DNA of 8,674 nt from a bacterium CG2_30_54_10 (lineage in GTDB: Bacteria > Muiribacteriota > Ozemobacteria > Ozemobacterales > Ozemobacteraceae), in contig MNYA01000316.1 of the NCBI GenBank assembly GCA_001872985.1, forward strand, positions 1 through 8,674. The letters run 5' to 3'. The notes beneath the pieces are model-generated. The model made no database searches. It was not told the DNA's origin and saw only the letters and a program-made list of their open reading frames with translations. The position numbers and the translations under genes were made by a program. This document shows, in pieces, positions 1-6,879 of the stretch; the stretch's first letter is position 1; each line of letters begins with the position of its first letter.

Positions 1-10
1 AGCATCGTTT

Positions 11-37
11 GTCATTCCGAACGAATGTGAGGAATCT
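11..37. repeat. Probable dispersed intergenic repeat (CHSERSEES-type)
   Basis: The core GTCATTCCGAACG, followed by AATGTGAGGAATCT, closely resembles a short sequence scattered through intergenic DNA of many environmental bacterial genomes, where it is often mistranslated as small peptides of the CHSERSEES kind. It contains an inverted pair ATTCC (14-18) and GGAAT (31-35), so it could form a short stem. A frame reads through it to TAA at 59-61, but the 19 codons show no recognisable protein. Only one copy lies in this window, so repeat status rests on resemblance from memory. Confidence 0.35.
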
Positions 38-103
38 CGCTTTATGTTGAGAATCAGCTAATGCCCCTTCTTTTTGAGCGGATACAATCAAGGAGGCTAA
101 CCC

Positions 104-3100
104 ATGATACGCGTTTCAAATCAGTGGATGGTCAACTCTTTCTTGAGGGTTTTGAACCGTAACAATGAAGAGCTGAACAAAACCCAGATTCAGATCAGCT
201 CAGGAAAGCAGATTCAAAAACCATCTGAGAATCCTGTCAACAACGCCCTCGCCATGCAGCACAAGACCGACATTTTCGAATCGGGCCAGTTCACCAAAAA
301 CATCGCCCGGACAACCGAATGGCTGGACAACACCGACAGTGCGCTGACCGATACCGAATCCACACTTCAGAGAGTTCGCGAGCTTGCCGTCCAAGGAGCT
401 AATGATACCCTCGTTCAAATTGACCGGGACGCCATCGCCAAGGAGATCGACCAGCTCATGCAGCACATGGTGGATATCGCAAACACCGATATCGGCGGGG
501 AATTCCTCTTTGCAGGTGACGATGTTAAAAGCAAGCCTTTCAAGATCATGACCGGCCAAAACCCCGATTCGATGACAAACATTGTCACCTATTCATTCGG
601 TGAAACCCGCAAGGATCTCAACCTTCCTAACATTACCGACATCGTTTACAACGGCGACGGCAAAAAAATGGCAACCGAGATCGAGAAGGGTGTTCTCCTC
701 GATAAAAACATCAGCGGCTCCGAACTGTTTTTCCGTAGCCAACCGATAACTCCCCAGCCGACCTTCCGGAACGAGGTTTCGCCCTTGAACGGCAGTCTTC
801 CAGTTCAGATGCTCAACGGCGGTCGGGGAATGCAGCCAGGGATCATCATTGTCACGGACTCCAACGGCATCGATCGGAAGATCGATCTGAAAACAGCCCG
901 GCGACTCGATGACGTGATCTGGGATATCAACGCAACCGGATCGTTCCAGGCCGGAATCGAGGAAGTTCCCTCAAACACCGCGGTCAACCTTGGAATCTAC
1001 AAGAATGCCGGTTCCACAAACGAACTCGTCGGGCTGTCCGATCCGGCGATGGATTCAGTAAACACCCCGCTTTCAAGCCTTAACTCAGGACAGGGTGTAG
1101 ACCTCGGCTTTCTGAGCATCAACACACGCGACGGCCTCAATCACAGAGTTGACCTCACCAGCGCCACGACCGTGCAGGATGTTATTGGCCTGATAAATGG
1201 AATCGACGGCGGAGCCGCAGTGGAAGCAAAATACGACATGGTCCATCGGCGCCTCGAGATCACCGACAAAACCGGCGGGCGCGGCGATTTTTCGATCGAG
1301 TCGAAAAAAAATCAATTTTTTGTAAAAGATCTTCCGGCGCACGTTGCGGCGGATCTTGGAATTCAGACCGATGTCGGCGCTGCGAACACGATCGTTTCCA
1401 CTTTTGATTCGGCAATTCAGTCGGTAGCGACGCCGTTCTCATTTTTCAACGGTGGAAAGGGCGTGGAACCAGGTTTCATCAACATAACCCGCCATGATGG
1501 GGTTTCCGCTCAGATAGATCTTCAGGCTGCCGGAAGCATGCAGGGTGCGATCGATGCCATCAATTCCCATCCGAATTTTGCTGATGCTCAGCTTGTCGCA
1601 AGTTTTGATACGGTCACCAATCGCTTGGTGATCAACGATTCCTCGGTGGGCGCCTCCAATTTTGCGATTCAGGAAGTCAACGGCATCAATCCGATTAAAA
1701 TCCGGGAAGTCACGACAATCGCGAAGAACTTAGGGTTGCTCCAATCATCGCAGGGCGGAACGATCGTAGGCGATTCGATTCAACCTCCGGGATTGACGGC
1801 GGCATCACTGCTTTCGACAATCGTTCCCGCGCCTGAAATGGGTTTCATGAATATCCGCGGCCCCGACGGTCAACCGGTGAAGATCGACCTTTCCGCCGCC
1901 ACCACGATTCAGGACGTTCTCGATCGCATCAACGAGACGCAGAAATTCACGGCCAACTGGGATACCGTGAACAATCGATTCGTCGTCACCGACCCTGCCG
2001 ATGTCACGGACAGCCACGGGCTACGCATTGAAGAGTTTTCCAACACAGCCAGGGATCTTGGCCTGATCGAGGGAACCAGCAATTATACGAGCGATACCAT
2101 CACGGGCGCTCCGATTTTCGTGAAGCCGCTTCCCACCCTGATTGGTTCGCTGGATCTCAATCCGGCCGTTGAAGGCGATACCGAACTTCGAACTCTCAAC
2201 GCCAACCGCACCTTCAATACAGGCGTGAATCTTGGATTCATCAGAATCACCGACAAGGCCGGTAATTTCAAAGCTATCGATCTTCGAGGTTCAAATACCA
2301 TCAAGGATGTACTCGATCGGATCAACGATCCCGCAAACGGCTTGTACATCGAAGCAAAGATCAACAGTTCAAAAGACGGACTGGAAATCATCGACAAGAA
2401 TAATGGCGCCACCGGGCGCTTGGAAGTCATCGACGTCGATTCCTCAGCCGCTGCCGACCTTGGAATTCTCGGCTCGACGGTTGATTTGAGGCTCGTAGGG
2501 AAGGATGTCGATCCCGCGGTGAGCGATACCACCCGGATTTCCGCACTACGCAGCGGTGAAGGCGGAGTCCCGATGGGGAAAATCTACATCCAGAGCGGTG
2601 AATTCTCCGGAGAAATCGATCTGACCGGCGTGAAGACCGTTGGGGAACTGATCGACAAGCTTTCCGGAACCGACGAACGGTTCAATATCGCCGCCTGGGT
2701 CAGCGAAGACGGGAAACGGTTGAACCTCAGCAACACCAAAGATCAGCCATACATCAAGGTTCGCGACCTTGAAGCAGGGGAACCCGCATCCGCTTCCGCC
2801 TTAGGGCTTGGTGGTTCCCGAAGCATATTCGAAACTCTTGCGGACCTTCGGGACAACCTGTTCCGAAACGACGGAACCGCAATCTCAGAACAAAGCATAA
2901 AGCTTGTCCAGGAGGACATCGAGCGAACTCTCAAGCTCCACGCCGAGGTCGGGGTTCGCACGAACCGAACGACCGCGGCAAAAGAAAAGCAGGATAATCT
3001 GACTTTAAACCTAAACAAAATGCTCGATGTGGTCGAAAACGTGGATATGACGGAAGCCATTATCCGGATGACCCAACTTCAGACTGCCTTCCAGGCAGCG

Positions 3101-3154
3101 CTGCAGACCGGAGCGAAGATTCTCCAGATTTCATTGATGGATTTCCTGAGATAG
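104..3154 (+). CDS. flgL: FlgL, hook-filament junction protein (HAP3), giant form with six internal modules
   Basis: FlgL is secreted through the flagellar export channel and forms the second junction ring between hook (via FlgK) and filament. Residues 1-140 match the FlgL/flagellin N-terminal helical domain: MIRVSNQWMVNS start, SSGK near 33-36, PSENP, and LQRVRELAVQ at 88-97. The C-terminal helix (about 905-1016) holds VGVRTNR at 949 and ends in a typical LQISLMDFLR. The roughly 660 residues between are six repeats of a Flagellin_IN-like module (starts near 242, 331, 453, 577, 707 and 821). Family members are usually near 300 residues, so this is over three times longer. The start is set by AGGAGG at 91-96, seven bases before ATG. 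There is no cysteine and no signal peptide, as expected for an exported axial protein. A plain flagellin is less likely given the FlgL-type ends and the position before fliW. Confidence 0.93.
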   Translation: MIRVSNQWMVNSFLRVLNRNNEELNKTQIQISSGKQIQKPSENPVNNALAMQHKTDIFESGQFTKNIARTTEWLDNTDSALTDTESTLQRVRELAVQGANDTLVQIDRDAIAKEIDQLMQHMVDIANTDIGGEFLFAGDDVKSKPFKIMTGQNPDSMTNIVTYSFGETRKDLNLPNITDIVYNGDGKKMATEIEKGVLLDKNISGSELFFRSQPITPQPTFRNEVSPLNGSLPVQMLNGGRGMQPGIIIVTDSNGIDRKIDLKTARRLDDVIWDINATGSFQAGIEEVPSNTAVNLGIYKNAGSTNELVGLSDPAMDSVNTPLSSLNSGQGVDLGFLSINTRDGLNHRVDLTSATTVQDVIGLINGIDGGAAVEAKYDMVHRRLEITDKTGGRGDFSIESKKNQFFVKDLPAHVAADLGIQTDVGAANTIVSTFDSAIQSVATPFSFFNGGKGVEPGFINITRHDGVSAQIDLQAAGSMQGAIDAINSHPNFADAQLVASFDTVTNRLVINDSSVGASNFAIQEVNGINPIKIREVTTIAKNLGLLQSSQGGTIVGDSIQPPGLTAASLLSTIVPAPEMGFMNIRGPDGQPVKIDLSAATTIQDVLDRINETQKFTANWDTVNNRFVVTDPADVTDSHGLRIEEFSNTARDLGLIEGTSNYTSDTITGAPIFVKPLPTLIGSLDLNPAVEGDTELRTLNANRTFNTGVNLGFIRITDKAGNFKAIDLRGSNTIKDVLDRINDPANGLYIEAKINSSKDGLEIIDKNNGATGRLEVIDVDSSAAADLGILGSTVDLRLVGKDVDPAVSDTTRISALRSGEGGVPMGKIYIQSGEFSGEIDLTGVKTVGELIDKLSGTDERFNIAAWVSEDGKRLNLSNTKDQPYIKVRDLEAGEPASASALGLGGSRSIFETLADLRDNLFRNDGTAISEQSIKLVQEDIERTLKLHAEVGVRTNRTTAAKEKQDNLTLNLNKMLDVVENVDMTEAIIRMTQLQTAFQAALQTGAKILQISLMDFLR
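827..2809 (+). repeat. Six degenerate Flagellin_IN-like protein repeats inside flgL
   Basis: Six units occupy residues 242-298, 331-420, 453-545, 577-654, 707-788 and 821-902, with starts 89-130 residues apart. Each begins with a pattern like G(V)xxGxIxI(T)xxxGxxxxIDLxxAxTxxDVIDxIN and closes with an A-x-x-LG(I/L) motif, whose Leu falls at residues 296, 418, 543, 652, 786 and 900. Units 2 to 5 also keep an inner strand like LEITDxxxG. The units are clearly related in protein but well diverged in DNA, so they are old duplications. The first unit is shortest and lacks the inner strand. Confidence 0.8.
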
Positions 3155-3171
3155 CGGAGAGAATACTTAAT

Positions 3172-3762
3172 ATGAAGATCCAGACCTCGAGATTCGGCGA
3201 AATCGAGATCAACAAAGAAGATATCGTCGAGTTTCCTGAAGGCCTGTTGGGATTTGAGAGGGCTCGCCGTTTCATTGTCCTGAACACTCAAGATGGCGGA
3301 CCATTCCGCTGGCTGCAATCGACGGAAATTCCTGACTTGGCTTTTGTCGTGATTGAACCCCTTCAATTCATGTTCTCCTACGATCTGGAGATTTCGGATT
3401 CCGATGTCGCCTTTCTCGGCGTGAAAGCCGCGGAAGACGTTCTTTTATACGGCATCGTCACCATTCCGGAAAATCCCCGTGACATGACGGCCAATCTCCA
3501 AGGGCCCTTGGTGATCAACATCAAGTCAAGGAAGGCCCGGCAAATCGTTTCCGCGAATTCCTCCCATTCCCTGAAAACCGGCATCATTTCAGAGATGGAA
3601 AAAAGAGCCCAAAAGCTCAAGGAAAGCCAGGCTACTCAGGCTTCTCAGGCTTCTCAAGCTCCCCAAGTCCCCGAAACTCCCCAAGCCGCCCCCAAAGCTT
3701 CCAAAGCCCCCGAATCTCCCAAAGCTCCTCAGGCGACTCCCAAGAAGGGGGGCAAGGGCTGA
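3172..3762 (+). CDS. fliW: FliW, flagellar assembly factor and CsrA antagonist, with low-complexity C-terminal tail
   Basis: FliW is a small cytoplasmic beta-barrel protein. In Bacillus it binds CsrA and stops it repressing flagellin translation, until free flagellin displaces it. The core (residues 1-152) carries the family hallmarks: FPEGLLGFE at 21-29, WLQS at 47-50 and [10 protein letters not shown] at 54-63, followed by LYGIVTIP and LQGPLVIN strands. Residues 153-196 are an unusual tail built from QAT/QAS/QAP triplets, then PK/AP units, ending KKGGKG. The family is normally about 130-160 residues. The gene starts 17 bases after the flgL stop, with GGAGA at 3156-3160 as a rather distant ribosome site. 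Its TGA overlaps the csrA ATG, so the two are probably translated together. Confidence 0.94.
   Translation: MKIQTSRFGEIEINKEDIVEFPEGLLGFERARRFIVLNTQDGGPFRWLQSTEIPDLAFVVIEPLQFMFSYDLEISDSDVAFLGVKAAEDVLLYGIVTIPENPRDMTANLQGPLVINIKSRKARQIVSANSSHSLKTGIISEMEKRAQKLKESQATQASQASQAPQVPETPQAAPKASKAPESPKAPQATPKKGGKG
3628..3672 (+). repeat. Nine-base tandem repeat encoding the QAS/QAP tail of FliW
   Basis: Five nine-base units in frame read cag gct act, cag gct tct, cag gct tct, caa gct ccc, caa gtc ccc. They encode Gln-Ala-(Thr/Ser/Pro) repeats at the start of the FliW tail. Units two and three are identical at the DNA level, which suggests recent slippage. Unit changes are multiples of three and would keep the frame, so copy number could vary without breaking fliW or its coupling to csrA. 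Less regular Pro/Lys/Ala codons follow to the stop. Confidence 0.75.
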
Positions 3763-4013
3763 TGCTGGTATTGACGCGAAGAATCAACGAGAAAATCATC
3801 ATCGGGGACGAAATCGAGATTGTCCTGGTGGATATAGGAAAAGATCAGGTCAAGATTGGAATCAACGCACCAAAGAACATAAAGGTTCATCGCCGCGAGG
3901 TGTACGAGGAGATCCAGCGTGAAAACAGGCTGGCGGCCAAGACCAAGAGCCTTGATGCATTGAAATCTTTGCCCCAGGAGATTTTGAAGAATCTCGAAAA
4001 AAAGTCCAAATAG
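3762..4013 (+). CDS. csrA: CsrA, global translational regulator (flagellin mRNA repressor)
   Basis: CsrA is a dimeric RNA-binding protein that grips GGA motifs in mRNA leaders, often over the ribosome site. The sequence starts [16 protein letters not shown] and continues [25 protein letters not shown], close to the family consensus. The two main RNA contacts, Leu4 and Arg44 (in VHR), are present. At 83 residues it is longer than the 61-residue E. coli protein. Like Bacillus CsrA it has a C-terminal helical extension, and Asn55 in the IQxEN segment, implicated in FliW binding in Bacillus, is kept. ATG overlaps the fliW stop as TGATG, with a G-rich ribosome site near 3746-3752 that contains no GGA, so direct self-repression at this start is not obvious. 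FliW next to it and flagellin after it indicate the FliW-CsrA-flagellin circuit. Confidence 0.96.
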   Translation: MLVLTRRINEKIIIGDEIEIVLVDIGKDQVKIGINAPKNIKVHRREVYEEIQRENRLAAKTKSLDALKSLPQEILKNLEKKSK

Positions 4014-4025
4014 CAGATATTCACA

Positions 4026-4038
4026 CGAGCGAGGCTCG
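4026..4038 (+). other. Small hairpin after csrA
   Basis: CGAGC (4026-4030), loop GAG and GCTCG (4034-4038) make a perfect 5-bp stem 12 bases after the csrA stop. No run of T follows, so it is not a convincing intrinsic terminator. It might protect the csrA 3' end or simply be chance. Confidence 0.3.
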
Positions 4039-4061
4039 AACGGAGTGAAAACGACCGATAA
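4037..4061 (+). promoter_or_regulatory. Candidate sigma-28 type flagellin promoter
   Basis: ACCGATAA at 4054-4061 matches seven of eight bases of the sigma-28 -10 box GCCGATAA. The matching upstream position reads CGAA (4037-4040), a poor fit to TAAA, and the spacing is about two bases short. Support comes from the second flagellin leader, which has the same GAAA-N4-CCGATA arrangement. A start here would give a leader of about 120 nt before flagellin 1. The core CCGAT-A-ATCGG (4055-4065) is also a perfect palindrome and could instead be a protein-binding site. Confidence 0.35.
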
Positions 4062-4126
4062 TCGGATTTAACCGCCGGAATTCGCCCTAATGGAACAGGT
4101 CTACGCTTTCCGATGGTACCAATAGA

Positions 4127-4166
4127 CGGGGTGAGATAGAACGATAAGGATAGATAAGACACCCCG
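4127..4166 (+). promoter_or_regulatory. Leader hairpin with GGA-containing loop upstream of flagellin 1 (candidate CsrA site)
   Basis: CGGGGTG (4127-4133) and CACCCCG (4160-4166) form a perfect 7-bp stem around a 26-base A/G-rich loop. The loop contains ATAAGGATAG (4144-4153), matching seven of ten positions of the CsrA consensus ACARGGAUGU, and four GATA repeats. The next GGA is in the Shine-Dalgarno, 28 bases downstream. Bacillus hag uses a similar pair: an upstream site plus one over the ribosome site. The stem is seen in the sequence; CsrA binding is inferred. Confidence 0.55.
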
Positions 4167-4170
4167 AGAA

Positions 4171-4182
4171 TGTATGGAGGCA
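4171..4182 (+). promoter_or_regulatory. Flagellin 1 Shine-Dalgarno overlapping a CsrA-type ATGGAG motif
   Basis: GGAGG (4176-4180) lies six bases before the ATG at 4187 and fixes that start. It sits in ATGGAG (4174-4179), which fits the ANGGAN loop form, but the flanking stem is only TGT with GCA (one of the three pairs is a U-G), so the structure would be weak. CsrA bound here would compete with the ribosome. Confidence 0.5.
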
Positions 4183-4186
4183 AAAT

Positions 4187-6802
4187 ATGTCCCTGAGAAT
4201 CAACACCAACGTCACCGCTCTTACTGCACACTCGAACTTGGTCAACAACGATGACAGATTGTCTGGTTCAATCGAGCGACTATCCTCTGGACTTCGCATC
4301 AATCGAGCAGCCGACGATGCAGCGGGATTGACCATTTCCGAAAAGCTGCGGACCCAGGTCAGGGGCATCAATCGGGCCATTCTGAATGTCCAGGATGGCA
4401 TCAGCCTCATTCAGACAGCCGAAGGCGCCCTGAATGAGATCCAGTCAATGTTGCAACGCATGCGAGAACTCGCCTTGCAGTCCGCCAACGACACATTGAC
4501 GTCAACCGATCGGATGGAGATCCAGAAGGAAGTCCAGCAGTTGAAGGACGACATCAACCGGATCTCCTATGGAACCGAGTTCAACACTCGCAAACTCCTT
4601 GACGGCACAGGCACCGCGGCCATTACAACAACTGATCCCACCAATCTCGATGGGGTGGTCGCCGGCGGTGTGTTGACCTTCTCCGACTTTTCGGTGGTGG
4701 TCTACCCGCAATCCAAAACCGTTCCCGGAGTCGGCGAGGTGGTAATGCGTGGAACCCCGCAAGAACAGCGGTCAGCCTATTTCGTCCGCACTGACGGAGT
4801 TATCGCCTCCGGAGGAACCACCCTCCAGTCGATCACAAATTTTTACGACAATAACGGCACCTTCATTCTCGATTTGCCTCAAACCCTTTACACGCAGGGC
4901 GACAACCACCAAGGCAATCTCGTCGTCAGCAAAGACATCACCCTGGATCAGTTAGCCGCACGCATACAGGCGGCCACAACCACCGATCAGCTTGGAGGCG
5001 GCCTTCACTTCGAGGGTTCGACGACGGAATTCAGCACCTTCGATGGGAATAACGGGCAGTTGATCACCACCTCCGGGAAAAACGGCAAGATTGGCCGAAT
5101 CAGCTTCACTGGCGAAGAAAACCTGGTCAAAGCCCTTGGCTTTCAGGAGATTGTCTCTCCCGAGGATCCTGTCTATTCAATTGCCGTGACCAACATTGGG
5201 GTTCCACCGTATCTGCGGAACACATTGACAACCCAGATAGCAGGCCATCGCGCCGCCGGCCTGATCGAAGGCGTCGACCTGGTCTTCCAGCCGCCTACCG
5301 AAGCCTTCGTAGAAACCCAATCGGCAAGCCTTGGAATCTCAATTCCAGCCGCCTTCACTTTCGGAATAGGCGATTCCAACGGCATGAGCGCTGCGACGAA
5401 CATTGTGGCCATTTCAGTCGGCTCCGGGGCTTTCAGCATGGGTCAGATTGCCTCGATAATTGATGGGCAGCTTGTGATTGCCAGTAGTTCCGTGCGTGCG
5501 AGAATAAACGATTCCTATGCCATCGAGTTCTATACGCTCAACACCGGTTCGGCCGCGTGGGTCGATGTAATAAGCGCTTCCGCAAATGTCCTCGGTATAA
5601 TAAACGGCCGCTATAGCGGGAGCGGCGGGGGAGGCGCTTCCATTCGGGGGACGCAGCGGGTAACCAATTTTGTCTATTCAGCCAGCAATTTGGCTTTCAG
5701 TATTACTGATGCTCACAACATTAATTCCTCCACTCAGATCAATCTAACCTCCAACTACACTGCCGGCGGTCTCGACTCGATCGTCGATACTATCAACGCT
5801 CAGCTTTCTTTGAGTCCTCTCAAGGTTGAGGCTGTAAACAACAACGGTTACCTTCAGTTGCGATCCCTCGAAACAGGCGTTGAATCATTCTTCAGCATCG
5901 TCGACGCGAGTGCCGGCGCCTCTCTCGATCTCAATTTGTTTATCAACCCCGGTGGCGCCCTGGGCGGAACGGACGGTAATCCTGCCGATCAGAATTTTGA
6001 GTTTGACGCGGGCGCGACTTTCTATGGGTTTGTAGTTGCCGAAGATACAGCAAGCTTAGCTGCGGACACGCTTTCGTTCGGTATTTCCGATCTTGATGGG
6101 GCTGGAATGACAATCAATGTTCCGTCAGGAGTGGCGACGGCAGGGGCTTCTTTCCGAAACCTGGCCAGTATTGTCAATCTTGTGAATTCAGCCGCCAACA
6201 CACTTGCGGTGAAAGTTAACGCCGCGATCGATACCGCGACCCAGACCATCCGCTTCTTTTCAACCACCCCTGGAAAAGATGGGGTCGTTACAGTCGTTGA
6301 ACTTGGGAGCCCCGATTCCCTGAATACGGTGAAATCGGTTTTCGATTTCGACGCAAAATCCTATAAAAACGGGTCGGGAAACTACGCCTTCACGCTTCAC
6401 ATCAAGGATGCGTCGATACAGTTCCAAATAGGGCCGAACCAGGGGCATACGGCAAAATCGAACATCGTTCGCACCGACGTCCGGGCCTTGGGGATAGAAG
6501 ATCTCGACCTCACCAACATTCGCCTTTCCGAAGAGGCGATCGGCCTGATCGACAAGGCTTTGCAGAAAGTCTCCTCGGAACGTGCCAAACTGGGCGCGAT
6601 CGAGAACCGAATGACCTACACGACCAACAGTCTGAGAGTCAGCCTGCAGAACATGTCAGCATCCGAATCCCGGATCCGCGATGTCGACATGGCCCGTGAA
6701 GTCATCGAGTTGACGCGGTTCCAGGTTCTGCAGCAGTCCAGCAACGCCATGTTGGCCCAGGCTAATGCCACCCCGAAGAGCGTCCTCGACCTCTTGAGAT
6801 AA
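4187..6802 (+). CDS. Flagellin 1, large filament subunit with modular central region
   Basis: This is a flagellar filament protein, exported by the flagellar apparatus and polymerised at the tip. Residues 1-140 are a standard flagellin N-terminal D0/D1 domain (MSLRINTNV, RLSSGLRINRAADDAAGL, LQRMRELALQSAND at 89-102, TEFNTRKLLDG). Residues about 775-871 are the C-terminal domain (AKLGAIENRM, SESRIRDVDMAREV, LAQANATPKSVLDLLR). The central 630 residues are variable. They contain at least three weakly repeated units beginning near 390, 503 and 628, each with an F-x-I-x-D-x-x-G type strand, a later I-V-x-x-I/V-N helix and a hydrophobic strand, resembling the FlgL modules. Flagellins are commonly 270-500 residues, so this one is large. 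It has no cysteine. It follows csrA by 173 bases, with its own leader hairpin and ribosome site. Symbol left blank because fliC, hag and fla naming cannot be settled here. Confidence 0.95.
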   Translation: MSLRINTNVTALTAHSNLVNNDDRLSGSIERLSSGLRINRAADDAAGLTISEKLRTQVRGINRAILNVQDGISLIQTAEGALNEIQSMLQRMRELALQSANDTLTSTDRMEIQKEVQQLKDDINRISYGTEFNTRKLLDGTGTAAITTTDPTNLDGVVAGGVLTFSDFSVVVYPQSKTVPGVGEVVMRGTPQEQRSAYFVRTDGVIASGGTTLQSITNFYDNNGTFILDLPQTLYTQGDNHQGNLVVSKDITLDQLAARIQAATTTDQLGGGLHFEGSTTEFSTFDGNNGQLITTSGKNGKIGRISFTGEENLVKALGFQEIVSPEDPVYSIAVTNIGVPPYLRNTLTTQIAGHRAAGLIEGVDLVFQPPTEAFVETQSASLGISIPAAFTFGIGDSNGMSAATNIVAISVGSGAFSMGQIASIIDGQLVIASSSVRARINDSYAIEFYTLNTGSAAWVDVISASANVLGIINGRYSGSGGGGASIRGTQRVTNFVYSASNLAFSITDAHNINSSTQINLTSNYTAGGLDSIVDTINAQLSLSPLKVEAVNNNGYLQLRSLETGVESFFSIVDASAGASLDLNLFINPGGALGGTDGNPADQNFEFDAGATFYGFVVAEDTASLAADTLSFGISDLDGAGMTINVPSGVATAGASFRNLASIVNLVNSAANTLAVKVNAAIDTATQTIRFFSTTPGKDGVVTVVELGSPDSLNTVKSVFDFDAKSYKNGSGNYAFTLHIKDASIQFQIGPNQGHTAKSNIVRTDVRALGIEDLDLTNIRLSEEAIGLIDKALQKVSSERAKLGAIENRMTYTTNSLRVSLQNMSASESRIRDVDMAREVIELTRFQVLQQSSNAMLAQANATPKSVLDLLR

Positions 6803-6831
6803 TGGGGTTGACCGAATTTGGAAGGAAAAAG

Positions 6832-6879
6832 ATGAAAATGAGCTATCATCGGGCGAATTTCAACGATAAGCACGGTTAA
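6832..6879 (+). CDS. Possible 15-codon leader ORF (weak)
   Basis: ATG at 6832 is preceded by GAAGGA (6821-6826) at a workable distance and is followed by 15 codons (MKMSYHRANFNDKHG) to TAA. No homology is recognised. It begins only 29 bases after the flagellin 1 stop. It may be chance in A/G-rich intergenic DNA, and is listed because the ribosome-site spacing is plausible. Confidence 0.12.
   Translation: MKMSYHRANFNDKHG

Noticed and set aside
2..61. C-terminal end of an upstream gene (such as flgK) ending at TAA 59-61
   Set aside because: The 19 visible residues look like translated repeat sequence and do not resemble the conserved FlgK C-terminus.
2083..2532. 149-codon open frame on the minus strand inside flgL
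   Set aside because: It mirrors the conserved FlgL repeat region and has a Ser/Arg-rich composition typical of reverse-frame shadows.
827..2809. FlgL read as two genes fused by assembly error
   Set aside because: The frame is continuous, repeat units are spread evenly, and only one N-terminal and one C-terminal helical domain are present, so a single long gene is the simpler reading.
4026..4060. Intrinsic terminator after csrA
   Set aside because: There is a 5-bp hairpin but no T-run after it, so read-through into flagellin 1 cannot be excluded.
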